Shown piece after piece: positions 51,937-60,068 of a stretch of DNA of 64,000 bases (positions are counted from its first letter, which is position 1; every line of letters begins with the position of its first letter). The notes below the pieces were generated by a model. It ran no database searches, was not told the origin of the DNA, and was given only the letters and a program-made list of their open reading frames with translations. This DNA is from Amycolatopsis sp. NBC_01488. Lineage in GTDB: Bacteria; Actinomycetota; Actinomycetes; Mycobacteriales; Pseudonocardiaceae. The position numbers were made by a program, and so were the translations under genes. The stretch spans positions 7,908,501 to 7,972,500 of the forward strand of contig NZ_CP109434.1 in the NCBI RefSeq assembly GCF_036227105.1. Direction: 5' to 3'.

Positions 51937-53417
51937 CGGCACCGCTGCAGGGCCCGGCTTGCCTCGGCCGGGTCCTGCAGCACCGCGGCGACGTGCGCGT
52001 CCGGGCGGACCAGCCAGGCTTCGCCCGGACGCGCACCCAGCGCGCCACCTACCGGGATCTCCGCCGAACGCAGCCCGGCGGCGGCGACCCCCGGCGTCGT
52101 CAGCAGCAGGAACCCCTGCCGGGCCAGGTCGCGCAACCGTCCACTCGCGACGGTGACGTCCGGCAGCAGCACCCCCGGCCCCGGCGGGGGCAACGCTCCG
52201 CGTGGCGGCCGTCCGGCGAACGGACGCGACGGGTCCGGCGTCGTCAAGGGCGAATCCGGGTACCAGTAAGGCTCGGCCAGACGCCCCGAATCCACCTGCT
52301 CGCACGCGGCCGGATCGTGCGCCGCGCGCGTGAGGACGTCCAGGCGGCGCGCCCGCTGACCGTCGTCCTGGGGCACCAGGAAGTCCATCGTGGCCGTGGT
52401 GACGGCCGCGTTCTCCACCGCCGCCGCGTGCCGCTCGCTGTGGTAGCTCTCCAGCAGTTCCTCCCCCGCGTCCCCGCGCAGGACCCAGGCCAGCTTCCAC
52501 GCCGCGTTTTCCGCGTCGGCCACCCCGGAGTTGAGGCCGCGCGCCCCGAACGGCGCGACGAGGTGCGCGCAGTCCCCGGCGAGCAGCACCCGGCCGACCC
52601 GCATCCGCGGGACCAGGCGCGTGTGGAAGCGGTATACCGATCGCCACACGACTTCGTAGGGCACCGAGCCGATGATCGCGCGGATCCGGTGGTCGAGGGC
52701 CCCGCCCGTCTCCTCGGCCGCGAGGTCGTAGTCCTCGGGGACCTGCCAGTCGATGCGGAACTCCGAGTCCGGGCACGGGTGGATCAGCACTTGCCGCCCG
52801 GGGTTCCACGGCGGGTCGAAGTAGAACCGCCGTTCGGCGGCCCAGCCCGGCAGGTCGGCGCGGATGTCGCAGATCAGGAACAGGTCCCGGAAGGACACCC
52901 CGGCCAGACGCTGCCCGAGCTCCCGCCGCACGACGTCGCCGCGCGCCCCGGTGCAGGCGATGGCGTAGTCGGCCTCGATCCGGCGCGTCCCGCCCGCGGT
53001 CTCGCACTCGACCACCACCCGGCCGGGCTGGATCAGCCCGGTGACGCGGTGGCCGCGGCGGACGTCGATCAGCGGCTGCCCGGCGATCAGCTCGTCCAGC
53101 ACTTCCTCGACGCGGGCTTGCGAGAGGTTGACGAACGGCGGCAGGGCCGAGCCGCCGTCGGGCAGCTTCAGCGAGAACAGCTCGGTGTCGCGGTGGAACG
53201 TCCGCGCGATCGTCCAGGTGAGGCCCTCCTCGGCGAGGCAGCCCGCCCCGAGCGACGCCCAGACGTCCAACGTGTCCCGTTGCTGGCAGATGGCCTTGGA
53301 CCCCACGGGGTCGCGCACCTCGTGCTCGTCGACGAGCACCACGGGTACGCCCCAGCGCGCGAGCAGCAGCGCGGCCGTCTGGCCGACCGGGCCGCTGCCG
53401 AGGACGGCGACGGTCAT
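51924..53417 (-). CDS. FAD-dependent aromatic monooxygenase (PHBH/MhpA type)
   Basis: A 497-residue group A flavoprotein monooxygenase. FAD motifs are VAVLGSGPVGQTAALLLARWGVPV at the start, a DG-like region near residue 155 (ADYAIACTGARGDVVR), and GRVLLAGDCAHLVAPFGARGLNSGVADAENAAWKLAW near residue 285. A thioredoxin-like C-terminal domain (about 380-490) ends it. Such enzymes hydroxylate phenolic rings using NAD(P)H. It is 4 bases downstream of the MBL-fold gene, so they are one operon, controlled by the divergent MarR protein. Substrate is unknown. Confidence 0.85.
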   Translation of the reverse strand: MTVAVLGSGPVGQTAALLLARWGVPVVLVDEHEVRDPVGSKAICQQRDTLDVWASLGAGCLAEEGLTWTIARTFHRDTELFSLKLPDGGSALPPFVNLSQARVEEVLDELIAGQPLIDVRRGHRVTGLIQPGRVVVECETAGGTRRIEADYAIACTGARGDVVRRELGQRLAGVSFRDLFLICDIRADLPGWAAERRFYFDPPWNPGRQVLIHPCPDSEFRIDWQVPEDYDLAAEETGGALDHRIRAIIGSVPYEVVWRSVYRFHTRLVPRMRVGRVLLAGDCAHLVAPFGARGLNSGVADAENAAWKLAWVLRGDAGEELLESYHSERHAAAVENAAVTTATMDFLVPQDDGQRARRLDVLTRAAHDPAACEQVDSGRLAEPYWYPDSPLTTPDPSRPFAGRPPRGALPPPGPGVLLPDVTVASGRLRDLARQGFLLLTTPGVAAAGLRSAEIPVGGALGARPGEAWLVRPDAHVAAVLQDPAEASRALQRCRGRE

Positions 53418-53421
53418 CGAG

Positions 53422-54384
53422 CTAGCCTTGGAGCTGGTCCCAGACTTCGCGGTCGCGTTCGGCGGTCCAGATCACCGGCCGTTCGACGCCGCCGAGCTCG
53501 TCCCACAGCCTCGAGACGTCGAAGGGCAGGCAGTGCTCGAAGATCGGCCACTGGCCGTACTGGCCGGCGAGGGCCGCGTGGGTGTTTTCGAAGGCTTCCT
53601 TGAGCGTGCCGCCGGCGTCGCGGACCGCGCCGACCTCGCGGATCATCGCGTCCAGGAAGTGCCGGGTCTGCGCGATGGCGGCCTGGACGGCCTCCGCCCC
53701 ACGGCTGACCCCGCCGCGGCCGCCGATCAGCGTCTCGGCGCCGAACGCACCGACTCGGTCCAAAGTGGACGACGCCCACTCGCGGTGGAACGCGTCACCG
53801 GTGTAGAGCGCGGCCTCGGCCTCCACGAGGTCGCCCGCGTACAGGATCTTCTGGCGTGGCAACCACGCCACGATGTCGCCTTCGGTGTGGCCGCGCCCGC
53901 AGTACTGCAGGACCAGGTCGCCGCGGTCGCCGCCGAGGTCGATGGTGAGCCGGTCGGAGAAGGTCAGCGTCGGCCAGGTCAGGCCGGGCACCGAGTCCGC
54001 GGCCTTCGCCAGCCGCGGCATCCGGCCGAACTCGCTTTCCCAGTCCTCCTTGCCGCGCTCGGCGACCAGCGCCCGGGTGTTCTCGTGCGCGACGATCACG
54101 TCGGCGTCGAACGCGGACGCGCCCAGCACGCGCACCGCGTGGTAGTGGCTCAACACCAGGTACCGCACGGGTTTGTCGGTGTGCTCACGCAGTTTCGCGA
54201 GCCACTCGCCCGCCGCGACCGGGGTGGCCAGCGCTTCGAAGCAGACGAGGAAGTCCTCGCCTTCGATGGCGCCGATGTTGGGGTCGCCCTCCGCGGTCAG
54301 CGCGTAGACGCCGTCGTCCAGGACTTCGAGGGTCTGCGCTTTCTCCGCCAGGTCGGCCGAAGAGGCGAACGCTTTCTTCGTCAC
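53422..54384 (-). CDS. MBL-fold metallo-hydrolase with altered metal motif
   Basis: A 320-residue metallo-beta-lactamase fold protein. The first metal motif reads LSHYHAVRVLGAS instead of HxHxDH, so the Asp and third His are missing, while the later CGRGHTEGDIVAW and ILYAGDLVEAE positions keep a His and an Asp. The same variant seems typical of a clade beside aromatic monooxygenases, though I cannot verify this here. GTG 54384 is chosen since AAAGGAG lies 8 bases upstream; the earlier GTG 54429 overlaps the operator. It would process a ring-cleavage or ester intermediate. Confidence 0.78.
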   Translation of the reverse strand: MTKKAFASSADLAEKAQTLEVLDDGVYALTAEGDPNIGAIEGEDFLVCFEALATPVAAGEWLAKLREHTDKPVRYLVLSHYHAVRVLGASAFDADVIVAHENTRALVAERGKEDWESEFGRMPRLAKAADSVPGLTWPTLTFSDRLTIDLGGDRGDLVLQYCGRGHTEGDIVAWLPRQKILYAGDLVEAEAALYTGDAFHREWASSTLDRVGAFGAETLIGGRGGVSRGAEAVQAAIAQTRHFLDAMIREVGAVRDAGGTLKEAFENTHAALAGQYGQWPIFEHCLPFDVSRLWDELGGVERPVIWTAERDREVWDQLQG

Positions 54385-54394
54385 GGCGAGCGCT

Positions 54395-54408
54395 CCTTTG
54401 ATCAAAGG
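54395..54408. promoter_or_regulatory. MarR operator palindrome
   Basis: CCTTTGATCAAAGG is a perfect 14-base palindrome between the divergent MBL-fold and MarR genes. It overlaps the Shine-Dalgarno of the MBL gene, and TTTGAC follows at 54409-54413. Confidence 0.65.
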
Positions 54409-54479
54409 TTTGACTATCTCGCCGGTCACAGTAGCCCGCCACGGCGGCGCGCGGAACCCTTGCGCCTAATCTGGGCCGC

Positions 54480-55013
54480 ATGACCGACCGACCGGCCGAA
54501 GACCTCGACTACCTTTCGTTCGTCGACTACGCGATCGGGAAGACGAAGGCGGAGCTGCCGGACACCGACCCCGTCGCGATGCGCCTCGGCCTCACGCTGC
54601 ACCGGCTGGCGGGCGCGCTGGTCTACGACTGGGAGTCGACGGTGCACCGGCCGCGCGGGCTGAGCTGGGGCGGGTTCCGGGTGCTGTTCGTGCTGTGGCT
54701 GGCCGGCCCGCTGGAATCCCGCCACGCGGCGCGCCTGGCCGGGATGAGCCGCGCGGCGGTGTCGGCGCTGGTCAAGACCCTGGAGCGGGACGGCCTGGTG
54801 ACGCGCACGCAGGTCCCTCGCGACCGACGGGCCGTCCGGCTCGCGCTGACGGAGGCCGGCCACACGTCGGTGACGGACGCCTACCAGGCGCACAACGCGC
54901 GCGAGCAGGCGTGGGCGGCGTCGCTGACGGCGTCCGAGCAGACGGTCCTCATCGGACTGCTGGAGAAGCTGACGACGAGCCCGGCCGCCGCGGCGGCGCA
55001 GCGGCTGGCTTAG
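54480..55013 (+). CDS. MarR family transcriptional regulator
   Basis: A 177-residue winged-helix regulator with the MarR core (RLGLTLHRLAGALVYDWE, ARLAGMSRAAVSALVKTLERDGLVTRTQVPRDRRAVRLALTEAGHTSV). It diverges from the MBL/monooxygenase operon, with a 14-base palindrome between them, so it likely represses that operon until an aromatic ligand binds. TAATCT at 54467-54472 places its own transcription start next to ATG 54480, giving a leaderless message. The last 4 bases overlap the convergent ribA gene. Confidence 0.88.
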   Translation: MTDRPAEDLDYLSFVDYAIGKTKAELPDTDPVAMRLGLTLHRLAGALVYDWESTVHRPRGLSWGGFRVLFVLWLAGPLESRHAARLAGMSRAAVSALVKTLERDGLVTRTQVPRDRRAVRLALTEAGHTSVTDAYQAHNAREQAWAASLTASEQTVLIGLLEKLTTSPAAAAAQRLA

Positions 55014-55615
55014 CTGGCCAGCCCGGGCAGGGTGTGCCCGGTCTGCTCGGCCTTCGCACGCAGGTACCGGACGTTGTTCTCGGTGGCGAAGACCCCGGTC
55101 GGCACGCGCTCGCGCACCGCGATCCCGGCGGCCTCGAGCTGCGCGGCTTTGTCGGGATTGTTCGACAGCAGACCGATTTCTGCGACGCCGAGCGCCTGCA
55201 GCATCTGCGCGGCGACCGTGTAGTCGCGGGCATCCTCGGGCAGCCCGAGCGCGGCGTTGGCGGCGTAGGTGTCGAGGCCTTGGTCTTGCAGCGCGTAGGC
55301 GTCGAGCTTGTTGTAGAGGCCGATCCCCCGGCCTTCCTGACGCAGGTAGAGCAGGTAGCCGCCGGCCGCGGAGATCCGTTCGACGGCCTCGGCCAGCTGC
55401 GGCCCGCAGTCGCAGCGCGCGGACCCGAAGACGTCCCCGGTGAGGCATTCGGAGTGCGGCCGCACCAGCGGCACGGCCCCGGGTGTGCCGAGCACGAAAG
55501 CGAGGTGCTCACCCCCGTCGGCCAGCCCCCGGAAGGTGACGGCTTCGGCGTCGACCGCGATCCCGCCGTCGAGCCGCAGCGGGATCCGCACCCGCGTCCG
55601 CACCTCGGCCGTCAT
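55010..55615 (-). CDS. ribA: GTP cyclohydrolase II
   Basis: A 201-residue standalone RibA. The zinc ligands are Cys57, Cys68 and Cys70 in SECLTGDVFGSARCDCG, and the catalytic loop QEGRGIGLYNKLDAYALQD follows. LLSNNPDKAAQLEAAGI is the typical C-terminal part. The enzyme opens GTP to start riboflavin synthesis. It has no fused DHBP synthase domain and no riboflavin gene neighbours, so it is probably an extra copy. No FMN riboswitch is seen upstream. Confidence 0.9.
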   Translation of the reverse strand: MTAEVRTRVRIPLRLDGGIAVDAEAVTFRGLADGGEHLAFVLGTPGAVPLVRPHSECLTGDVFGSARCDCGPQLAEAVERISAAGGYLLYLRQEGRGIGLYNKLDAYALQDQGLDTYAANAALGLPEDARDYTVAAQMLQALGVAEIGLLSNNPDKAAQLEAAGIAVRERVPTGVFATENNVRYLRAKAEQTGHTLPGLAS

Positions 55616-55750
55616 GCCTGCTCCCCTCGGATCGCCCACGTGATCGACCCTACCGGAAGTTCAAATTCGAACATCAAGATCGCGCGGAACATCACTGGGG
55701 CCAACACCGCCGGCTCGCGGGATCTTCCCGATCGAGGGAGGAAGAGCCCG

Positions 55751-55778
55751 CTGAGGGCCCGCCGAAGCGAGCCCTCAG
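55751..55778 (-). terminator. Terminator-like hairpin after MetE-like gene
   Basis: CTGAGGGC (55751-55758) pairs with GCCCTCAG (55771-55778), with an inner CGC-CGAA-GCG stem. It lies 6 bases after the MetE-like stop on the minus strand. Confidence 0.6.
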
Positions 55779-55784
55779 GGACCG

Positions 55785-56843
55785 TCAGAGCCGATCGGCC
55801 GCCAGCGAAGTTCCCTCGACGCGCGCCCGGATCTTCGCGAACGCGATGTCGCGCGAGGTCGACGTGTCGTCGGCGAACGGGGAGAACCCGCAGTCGTCGC
55901 AGGTGCCGAGGCGGTCGGCCGGCAGGTACTTCGCCGCCGCCAGCACGCGGTCGCGGACCTCCTCGGCCGTCTCCACCCGCGGGTCGATCGGGTCGATCAC
56001 GCCGACGAAGATCCGCTGGCCGGCCCGCAGGTTGTCCCGGATCACCTCCAGTGCGGCGGCTGGCTCGGCCTCGCTCGCCAGCTGGACGTAGAAGTTCCCC
56101 GCGTCGAGCGAGAACAACGCCGGCAGCAGGCCCGCGTAGTCGACGTCGAGGCTGTGCACCGAGTCCTGGTCGCCGCCGGGGCAGGTGTGGACGCCGATCT
56201 TCGCGCGCTCCTGCGCCGTGAACCGCTCCAGCACCGCGTTGTTGAGGTCGACGAACTGCCGCAGCAGCCCGCCGGACGGGTCGAGCTTCAGCGACAGCCG
56301 TCCCTCGGTGAAGTCGATCTGGACGGCGTGCGCCCCGGCGTCGAGGCTGCGCCGGATGTCCGCTTCGGCCTCGTTCACCAGGTCGGCGACGAACTGCTCC
56401 CGCGGGTACCCCTCGATGCCGTCGCCCGGGTAGATCAGCGAGATCGCCGACGCGGCGATCGCCGCCTGCTTGACCGGTTTGTCGGTGAGTGTCTTCGCCC
56501 GCGTCAGGTACTCGTCGGCGTGCGTCGCGTACCGGAACGGGCCGGCGGTCAGCCGCGGCAGCTGCCGGGTGTGCCCGTCGGCGAACGGGATGACGACGCC
56601 GTCCGGCGCCAGCGCGGTCAGCCCGGCCAGCGGGTACGTCGCGAAGCTCGGCTTGCCCTGTTCGCCGTCGGACACGACCGGCGAGCCGGTCTCTTCGAAC
56701 CGCCTGAGCGTGTCGGCCAGCGCCCGGCTCTCCAGCTCGGCGAGCGCGGCGGCCTCGATCCGTCCGGCGGCGAACGCGCCGAGCCCCTCGATCAGGTAGT
56801 CCGGGCGCGGGATGCTGCCGATCGGTTCGGTGGGCAGGGTCAT
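55785..56843 (-). CDS. MetE C-terminal-like, cobalamin-independent methyltransferase family protein
   Basis: A 352-residue (beta/alpha)8 protein like the C-terminal half of MetE. The zinc-binding residues are expected in GVHTCPGGDQ (His, Cys) and LGTCDDCGFSPFAD (Cys). The beginning TEPIGSIPRPDYLIEGL and the segment AHAVQIDFTEGRLSLKLDP are typical. Standalone versions transfer methyl or alkyl groups between thiols and small substrates such as methylcobalamin or epoxides; few are true methionine synthases. It is isolated, with a 14-base direct repeat upstream. Confidence 0.8.
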   Translation of the reverse strand: MTLPTEPIGSIPRPDYLIEGLGAFAAGRIEAAALAELESRALADTLRRFEETGSPVVSDGEQGKPSFATYPLAGLTALAPDGVVIPFADGHTRQLPRLTAGPFRYATHADEYLTRAKTLTDKPVKQAAIAASAISLIYPGDGIEGYPREQFVADLVNEAEADIRRSLDAGAHAVQIDFTEGRLSLKLDPSGGLLRQFVDLNNAVLERFTAQERAKIGVHTCPGGDQDSVHSLDVDYAGLLPALFSLDAGNFYVQLASEAEPAAALEVIRDNLRAGQRIFVGVIDPIDPRVETAEEVRDRVLAAAKYLPADRLGTCDDCGFSPFADDTSTSRDIAFAKIRARVEGTSLAADRL

Positions 56844-56866
56844 GGCGTCCTCCGCTGCTTGACGGT

Positions 56867-56911
56867 CCTGACCGGCCTCGACCCGGCGCGAAGCCGGCCT
56901 GACCGGCCTCG
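56867..56911. repeat. 14-base direct repeat CCTGACCGGCCTCG
   Basis: Copies at 56867-56880 and 56898-56911, 31 bases apart, just upstream of the MetE-like start. A regulator binding site is possible. Confidence 0.45.
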
Positions 56912-57004
56912 TGCCTGGCGAACGTAGCGTGATCGGGACCGGTCACGGAGCGCGGATCACCCGGTCGGCGCAGCAAAAAGCACGAATTGAGCAGGCATTC
57001 GGCG

Positions 57005-57029
57005 GTTAACCAGGAGGACTATTGGGTAT
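57005..57029 (+). promoter_or_regulatory. SigF/SigB-type stress promoter (DUF3040-dinB2)
   Basis: GTTA at 57005-57008, 15-base spacer, GGGTAT at 57024-57029, 45 bases before ATG 57075. It would drive both DUF3040 and dinB2. Confidence 0.65.
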
Positions 57030-57074
57030 TCGCTCTGGCGATGACGGCGGGTTCGGCGCCGAAGGAGTACCCCG

Positions 57075-57338
57075 ATGCTCAGTCACCACGATCGCACCGA
57101 GCTGGAGAAGATCGAGCGGAACCTCGAGCTCAGTGATCCCGACCTAGCCACCGCCCTGCGCGACGGCAAGCGCCCGAAGTCGCGCGCGCTCCGCAGCGCC
57201 TTCCTGATCGCCGTCGACGTCGTCGCCGTGACCCTGCTGGTCCTCGGGCTGGTCCTGCCCGATCCCGGCGTCACGCTCTGCGGGATCCTCGCCCTGACCG
57301 GCACGGTCTGGACCCACGTGGCGCGGCACCGCATCTGA
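57075..57338 (+). CDS. DUF3040 domain-containing membrane protein
   Basis: An 87-residue protein. The cytoplasmic N-terminus (MLSHHDRTELEKIERNLELSDPDLATAL) is the DUF3040 signature, and two close hydrophobic segments (FLIAVDVVAVTLLVLGLVLP and GVTLCGILALTGTVW) form a membrane hairpin. ATG 57075 follows GAAGGAG and a stress-sigma promoter. The dinB2 gene starts 14 bases after its stop, so they are probably one transcript. Function unknown. Confidence 0.82.
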   Translation: MLSHHDRTELEKIERNLELSDPDLATALRDGKRPKSRALRSAFLIAVDVVAVTLLVLGLVLPDPGVTLCGILALTGTVWTHVARHRI

Positions 57339-57352
57339 GGCAGACTGGGCCC

Positions 57353-58378
57353 GTGAAGTGGGTCCTGCACGTCGACCTCGACCAGTTCATCGCCGCGGTC
57401 GAGATCGCCCGCCGACCGGAGCTGCGCGGGAAGCCCGTGGTCGTCGGCGGCAACGGCGACCCGGCCGAACGCGCCGTCGTCGCGACGGCGTCCTACGAAG
57501 CCCGCGAGTTCGGGATCCGGTCCGGCATGCCGCTGCGGATCGCCGCCAAGCGCTGCCCGGACGCCGTCTTCCTGCCCAGTGACCCGCCTGCCTACCTCGA
57601 GGTGTCCGAGCACGTGATGACCGCGGTGCGGGAGTTCCCGGTCGTGGTGGAGGTGCTCGGCTGGGACGAGGCGTTCGTCGGCGCCGAGACGGACGACCCG
57701 GAGGCGCTGGCGACGTCGATCAAGGAGGCGGTGGCGCGCGAGACCGGGCTGTCGTGCGCGGTCGGCATCGGCGACAACAAGCTGCGGGCCAAGCTCGCCA
57801 CCGGGTTCGGCAAGCCGGGCGGGATCTTCCGGCTGACCCAGGCGAACTGGTGGGACGTGATGGCCGCGCGCCCGACCGACGCGTTGTGGGGCATCGGCGG
57901 CAAGACGACGAAGAAGCTCGCCGAGCTGGGCATCCACACCGTCCTGGACCTCGCCGGCGCGGACGTCGCGGCGCTGGCCGCGCGGTTCGGCCCGAAGACC
58001 GGCCCGTGGCTGCGCCTGCTCGGCGGCGGCATCAGCGACGCGGAGGTGAGCGCGACGCCGTACGTGGCCCGCTCACGCAGCCGCGAGACGACGTTCCAGC
58101 GCGACCTCACGGACCCGGCGGAGATGGCCGCGGAGGTGTCGACGCTGGCGAAGCGCGTGGCGCAGGACGTCCTCGAGGAAGGCCGCCCGGCCGCGCGGGT
58201 CGCGGTGAAAGTGCGGTTCGTGCCGTTCCTGACCCACACGCACAGCATCACCCTGCCCGAGCCGACGTCGGACGCGGCCGAGATCGACCGCGCGGCGCAG
58301 GAGGTGCTGGCGATGTTCACGCTGACCCGCGCGGTGCGGCTGCTGGGGGTACGGGCGGAGTTCCTCAGGGCGGACTAG
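57353..58378 (+). CDS. dinB2: Y-family DNA polymerase, DinB2 type lacking an aromatic steric gate
   Basis: A 341-residue Y-family polymerase. Metal-binding Asp8 is in HVDLDQFIAAVE, and Asp105-Glu106 are in LGWDEAFVGA; the palm/finger (ASYEAREFGIRSGMPL), thumb (DALWGIGGKTTKKLAELGI) and little finger (SRETTFQRDL) parts follow. The residue that normally excludes ribonucleotides (Phe/Tyr after DxDxF) is Ile13. Mycobacterial DinB2 has Leu there and incorporates ribonucleotides, so this enzyme may as well. No beta-clamp QL-motif is obvious at the end. It is likely co-transcribed with DUF3040. Confidence 0.88.
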   Translation: MKWVLHVDLDQFIAAVEIARRPELRGKPVVVGGNGDPAERAVVATASYEAREFGIRSGMPLRIAAKRCPDAVFLPSDPPAYLEVSEHVMTAVREFPVVVEVLGWDEAFVGAETDDPEALATSIKEAVARETGLSCAVGIGDNKLRAKLATGFGKPGGIFRLTQANWWDVMAARPTDALWGIGGKTTKKLAELGIHTVLDLAGADVAALAARFGPKTGPWLRLLGGGISDAEVSATPYVARSRSRETTFQRDLTDPAEMAAEVSTLAKRVAQDVLEEGRPAARVAVKVRFVPFLTHTHSITLPEPTSDAAEIDRAAQEVLAMFTLTRAVRLLGVRAEFLRAD

Positions 58379-59034
58379 AGCCCGTCCGGCAGCGGCAACG
58401 GCCGGTCCGGGTCCAGGTCCACCCCGCCCGCCCGGAGCGTGTGGTCGAGCATCGCCCAGATCGTGCCGCTCAGCTGGGCGGTCAGCTGGTCCAGGCTGAG
58501 CGTCCCCGGGTGGTCGAGCCAGCGGGTCGTCGCCGACTCGACGTAGCCGACCAGGCCGAACGCGATCGTGTCCCCCGGCGCCGGGTCCAGGCCGAACGCC
58601 GTCAGGTAGCCGGTGAACAGGGCGCTGAGGTGGCGGGCGATCGTGCCGCGGACGTCCGCGGCGCCCTCCGGCGGGCCCGGCAGCGTGCGGACGAGGTACC
58701 GGTGCAGCTGGGCGTGCTCGGTCAGCCAGCGCAGGTGCGTCGAGATCGCCGCCGCGATCATCTCGCGCGGCGAACCCGACGGGTGCCACAGCGGCTGGAG
58801 CTCGGCCGTCACCAGCTCGGCCGCGCGCTCGGCGATCGCGCGCTGGAGGTCGGCCGCGCCGTCGAAGTGCTTGTACAGGCGGGTCCTCGCGACGCCGGCG
58901 CGCTCGGCGATCTGCTCGGTCGAGACGTCCGGGCCGTGCTCGGCGATGGCTTCGAGCGCGGCGTCGACGAACTCGGCACGCCGCCGCTCCTGCTGGCCCG
59001 CCCAGCGCGCCGCCCGCCCGTCGACCTTGGTCAC
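58375..59034 (-). CDS. TetR family transcriptional regulator
   Basis: A 219-residue regulator. The TetR DNA-binding domain is EFVDAALEAIAEHGPDVSTEQIAERAGVARTRLYKHFDGAADLQRAI, followed by a helical ligand domain. GTG 59034. It diverges from the AurF-like oxygenase gene and its stop overlaps the dinB2 stop. Repeated GTGTAC and GTAC units in the 87-base gap (59065-59100) are a candidate operator. It likely represses the oxygenase and itself. Confidence 0.88.
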   Translation of the reverse strand: MTKVDGRAARWAGQQERRRAEFVDAALEAIAEHGPDVSTEQIAERAGVARTRLYKHFDGAADLQRAIAERAAELVTAELQPLWHPSGSPREMIAAAISTHLRWLTEHAQLHRYLVRTLPGPPEGAADVRGTIARHLSALFTGYLTAFGLDPAPGDTIAFGLVGYVESATTRWLDHPGTLSLDQLTAQLSGTIWAMLDHTLRAGGVDLDPDRPLPLPDGL

Positions 59035-59064
59035 GGCGGAAGCCTACTCAGGGCCCGCCGGAGG

Positions 59065-59100
59065 GTGTACGGTCACCGAAGTAGCTAGTACGGCGTGTAC
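59065..59100. promoter_or_regulatory. Candidate TetR operator with GTGTAC repeats
   Basis: GTGTAC at 59065-59070 and 59095-59100, with another GTAC at 59088-59091 and the palindrome TAGCTA between them. It lies in the TetR/AurF divergent gap. Confidence 0.4.
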
Positions 59101-59121
59101 CCCCTACTTCCGGAGGTCGCC

Positions 59122-60012
59122 ATGGGCGTCGAGGCCCAGGACCGGGACGTCACCGCGGCTCGCCTGCTCATGAGCTCCGCGAAGAACTCCTACGACCCGC
59201 ACGTCGACATCGACTGGACCGCGCCGCTCGCCGAAGGCAAGGCGTACATGCCGCTGGAGCGCGTCTCGCTCTACGGCACCGACCTCTGGGCGAAGCTGAC
59301 GCCGGAGCAGCGGATCGAGCTGTCCAAGCACGAGATCGCCAGCATCATGAGCGTCGGCCTGTGGTTCGAAATCGTGCTGATGCAGCTGCTCGCCCGGTAC
59401 GTCTTCGACCTTGACGCGCGCACCGAGCACGCGCAGTACGCGATGACCGAGATCGGCGACGAAACCCGGCACTCGGTGATGTTCGCCCGCACCGCCGAAC
59501 GGCTCGGCGTGCCGCGCTACGGCGTCCCCAAGGTCGTGCACCGCGCGGCGAAGGTGTTCGGCGCGACCGCCGCCGGGCCGTCGATGTTCGCCAGCGTGCT
59601 GGTCGCCGAGGAGACCACCGACCGGCTGCAGCGGTCGATGATGGACGACGACGGCATCCAGCCGCTGATCCGCTCGGTCAACCGCATCCACGTCGTCGAG
59701 GAGGCCCGGCACGTCCGGTTCGCCAAGGAGGAGGTGCTGCGGGAGACGCCGAAGCTGTCGAAGGCGGCGCTGCAGCGGCATCGGCTGCGGACCGCGCTCG
59801 TCGCGTTCGGCGTGATCGACAGCATGGTCGACCCGCGCATCTACCGCAGCGTCGGGATCGACGCGCGGGAAGGCCGGGCCGCGGCGCTCGCCAACCCGCA
59901 CTTCCACGAGACGCGCCGCTGGATGGCCGAGAAGATCGTGCCGTTCCTCCGCGAGGCGGGGCTGATCGGCGGCCGGTCCGAGGGCATTTGGCGGCGCGCG
60001 CACCTGATCTGA
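59122..60012 (+). CDS. AurF-like diiron oxygenase
   Basis: A 296-residue ferritin-like protein. The diiron ligands are visible in two EXXRH motifs, EIGDETRHSVMFAR and VVEEARHVRFAKEE, with carboxylates on the first helix pair (SKHEIASIMSVGLWFEIVLMQ). AurF and its relatives oxidise aryl amines to nitro compounds, but most homologues in regulator-flanked single-gene settings are uncharacterised. ATG 59122 follows CGGAGG. The divergent TetR gene likely controls it. No biosynthetic cluster is adjacent. Confidence 0.82.
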   Translation: MGVEAQDRDVTAARLLMSSAKNSYDPHVDIDWTAPLAEGKAYMPLERVSLYGTDLWAKLTPEQRIELSKHEIASIMSVGLWFEIVLMQLLARYVFDLDARTEHAQYAMTEIGDETRHSVMFARTAERLGVPRYGVPKVVHRAAKVFGATAAGPSMFASVLVAEETTDRLQRSMMDDDGIQPLIRSVNRIHVVEEARHVRFAKEEVLRETPKLSKAALQRHRLRTALVAFGVIDSMVDPRIYRSVGIDAREGRAAALANPHFHETRRWMAEKIVPFLREAGLIGGRSEGIWRRAHLI

Positions 60013-60068
60013 CCCCGCCCGGCAGAATTCCCTTCCCGGGAGGCACCGGACTACGCCAGGATTCCCCG

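Noticed and set aside
55616..55784. FMN riboswitch before ribA or cobalamin riboswitch before the MetE-like gene
   Set aside because: No conserved FMN or B12-box sequence in this gap or at 56844-57000.
59122..60012. Nitro-compound biosynthetic cluster around the AurF-like gene
   Set aside because: Neighbours are a polymerase, a TetR gene and a membrane protein; no synthase or tailoring genes.
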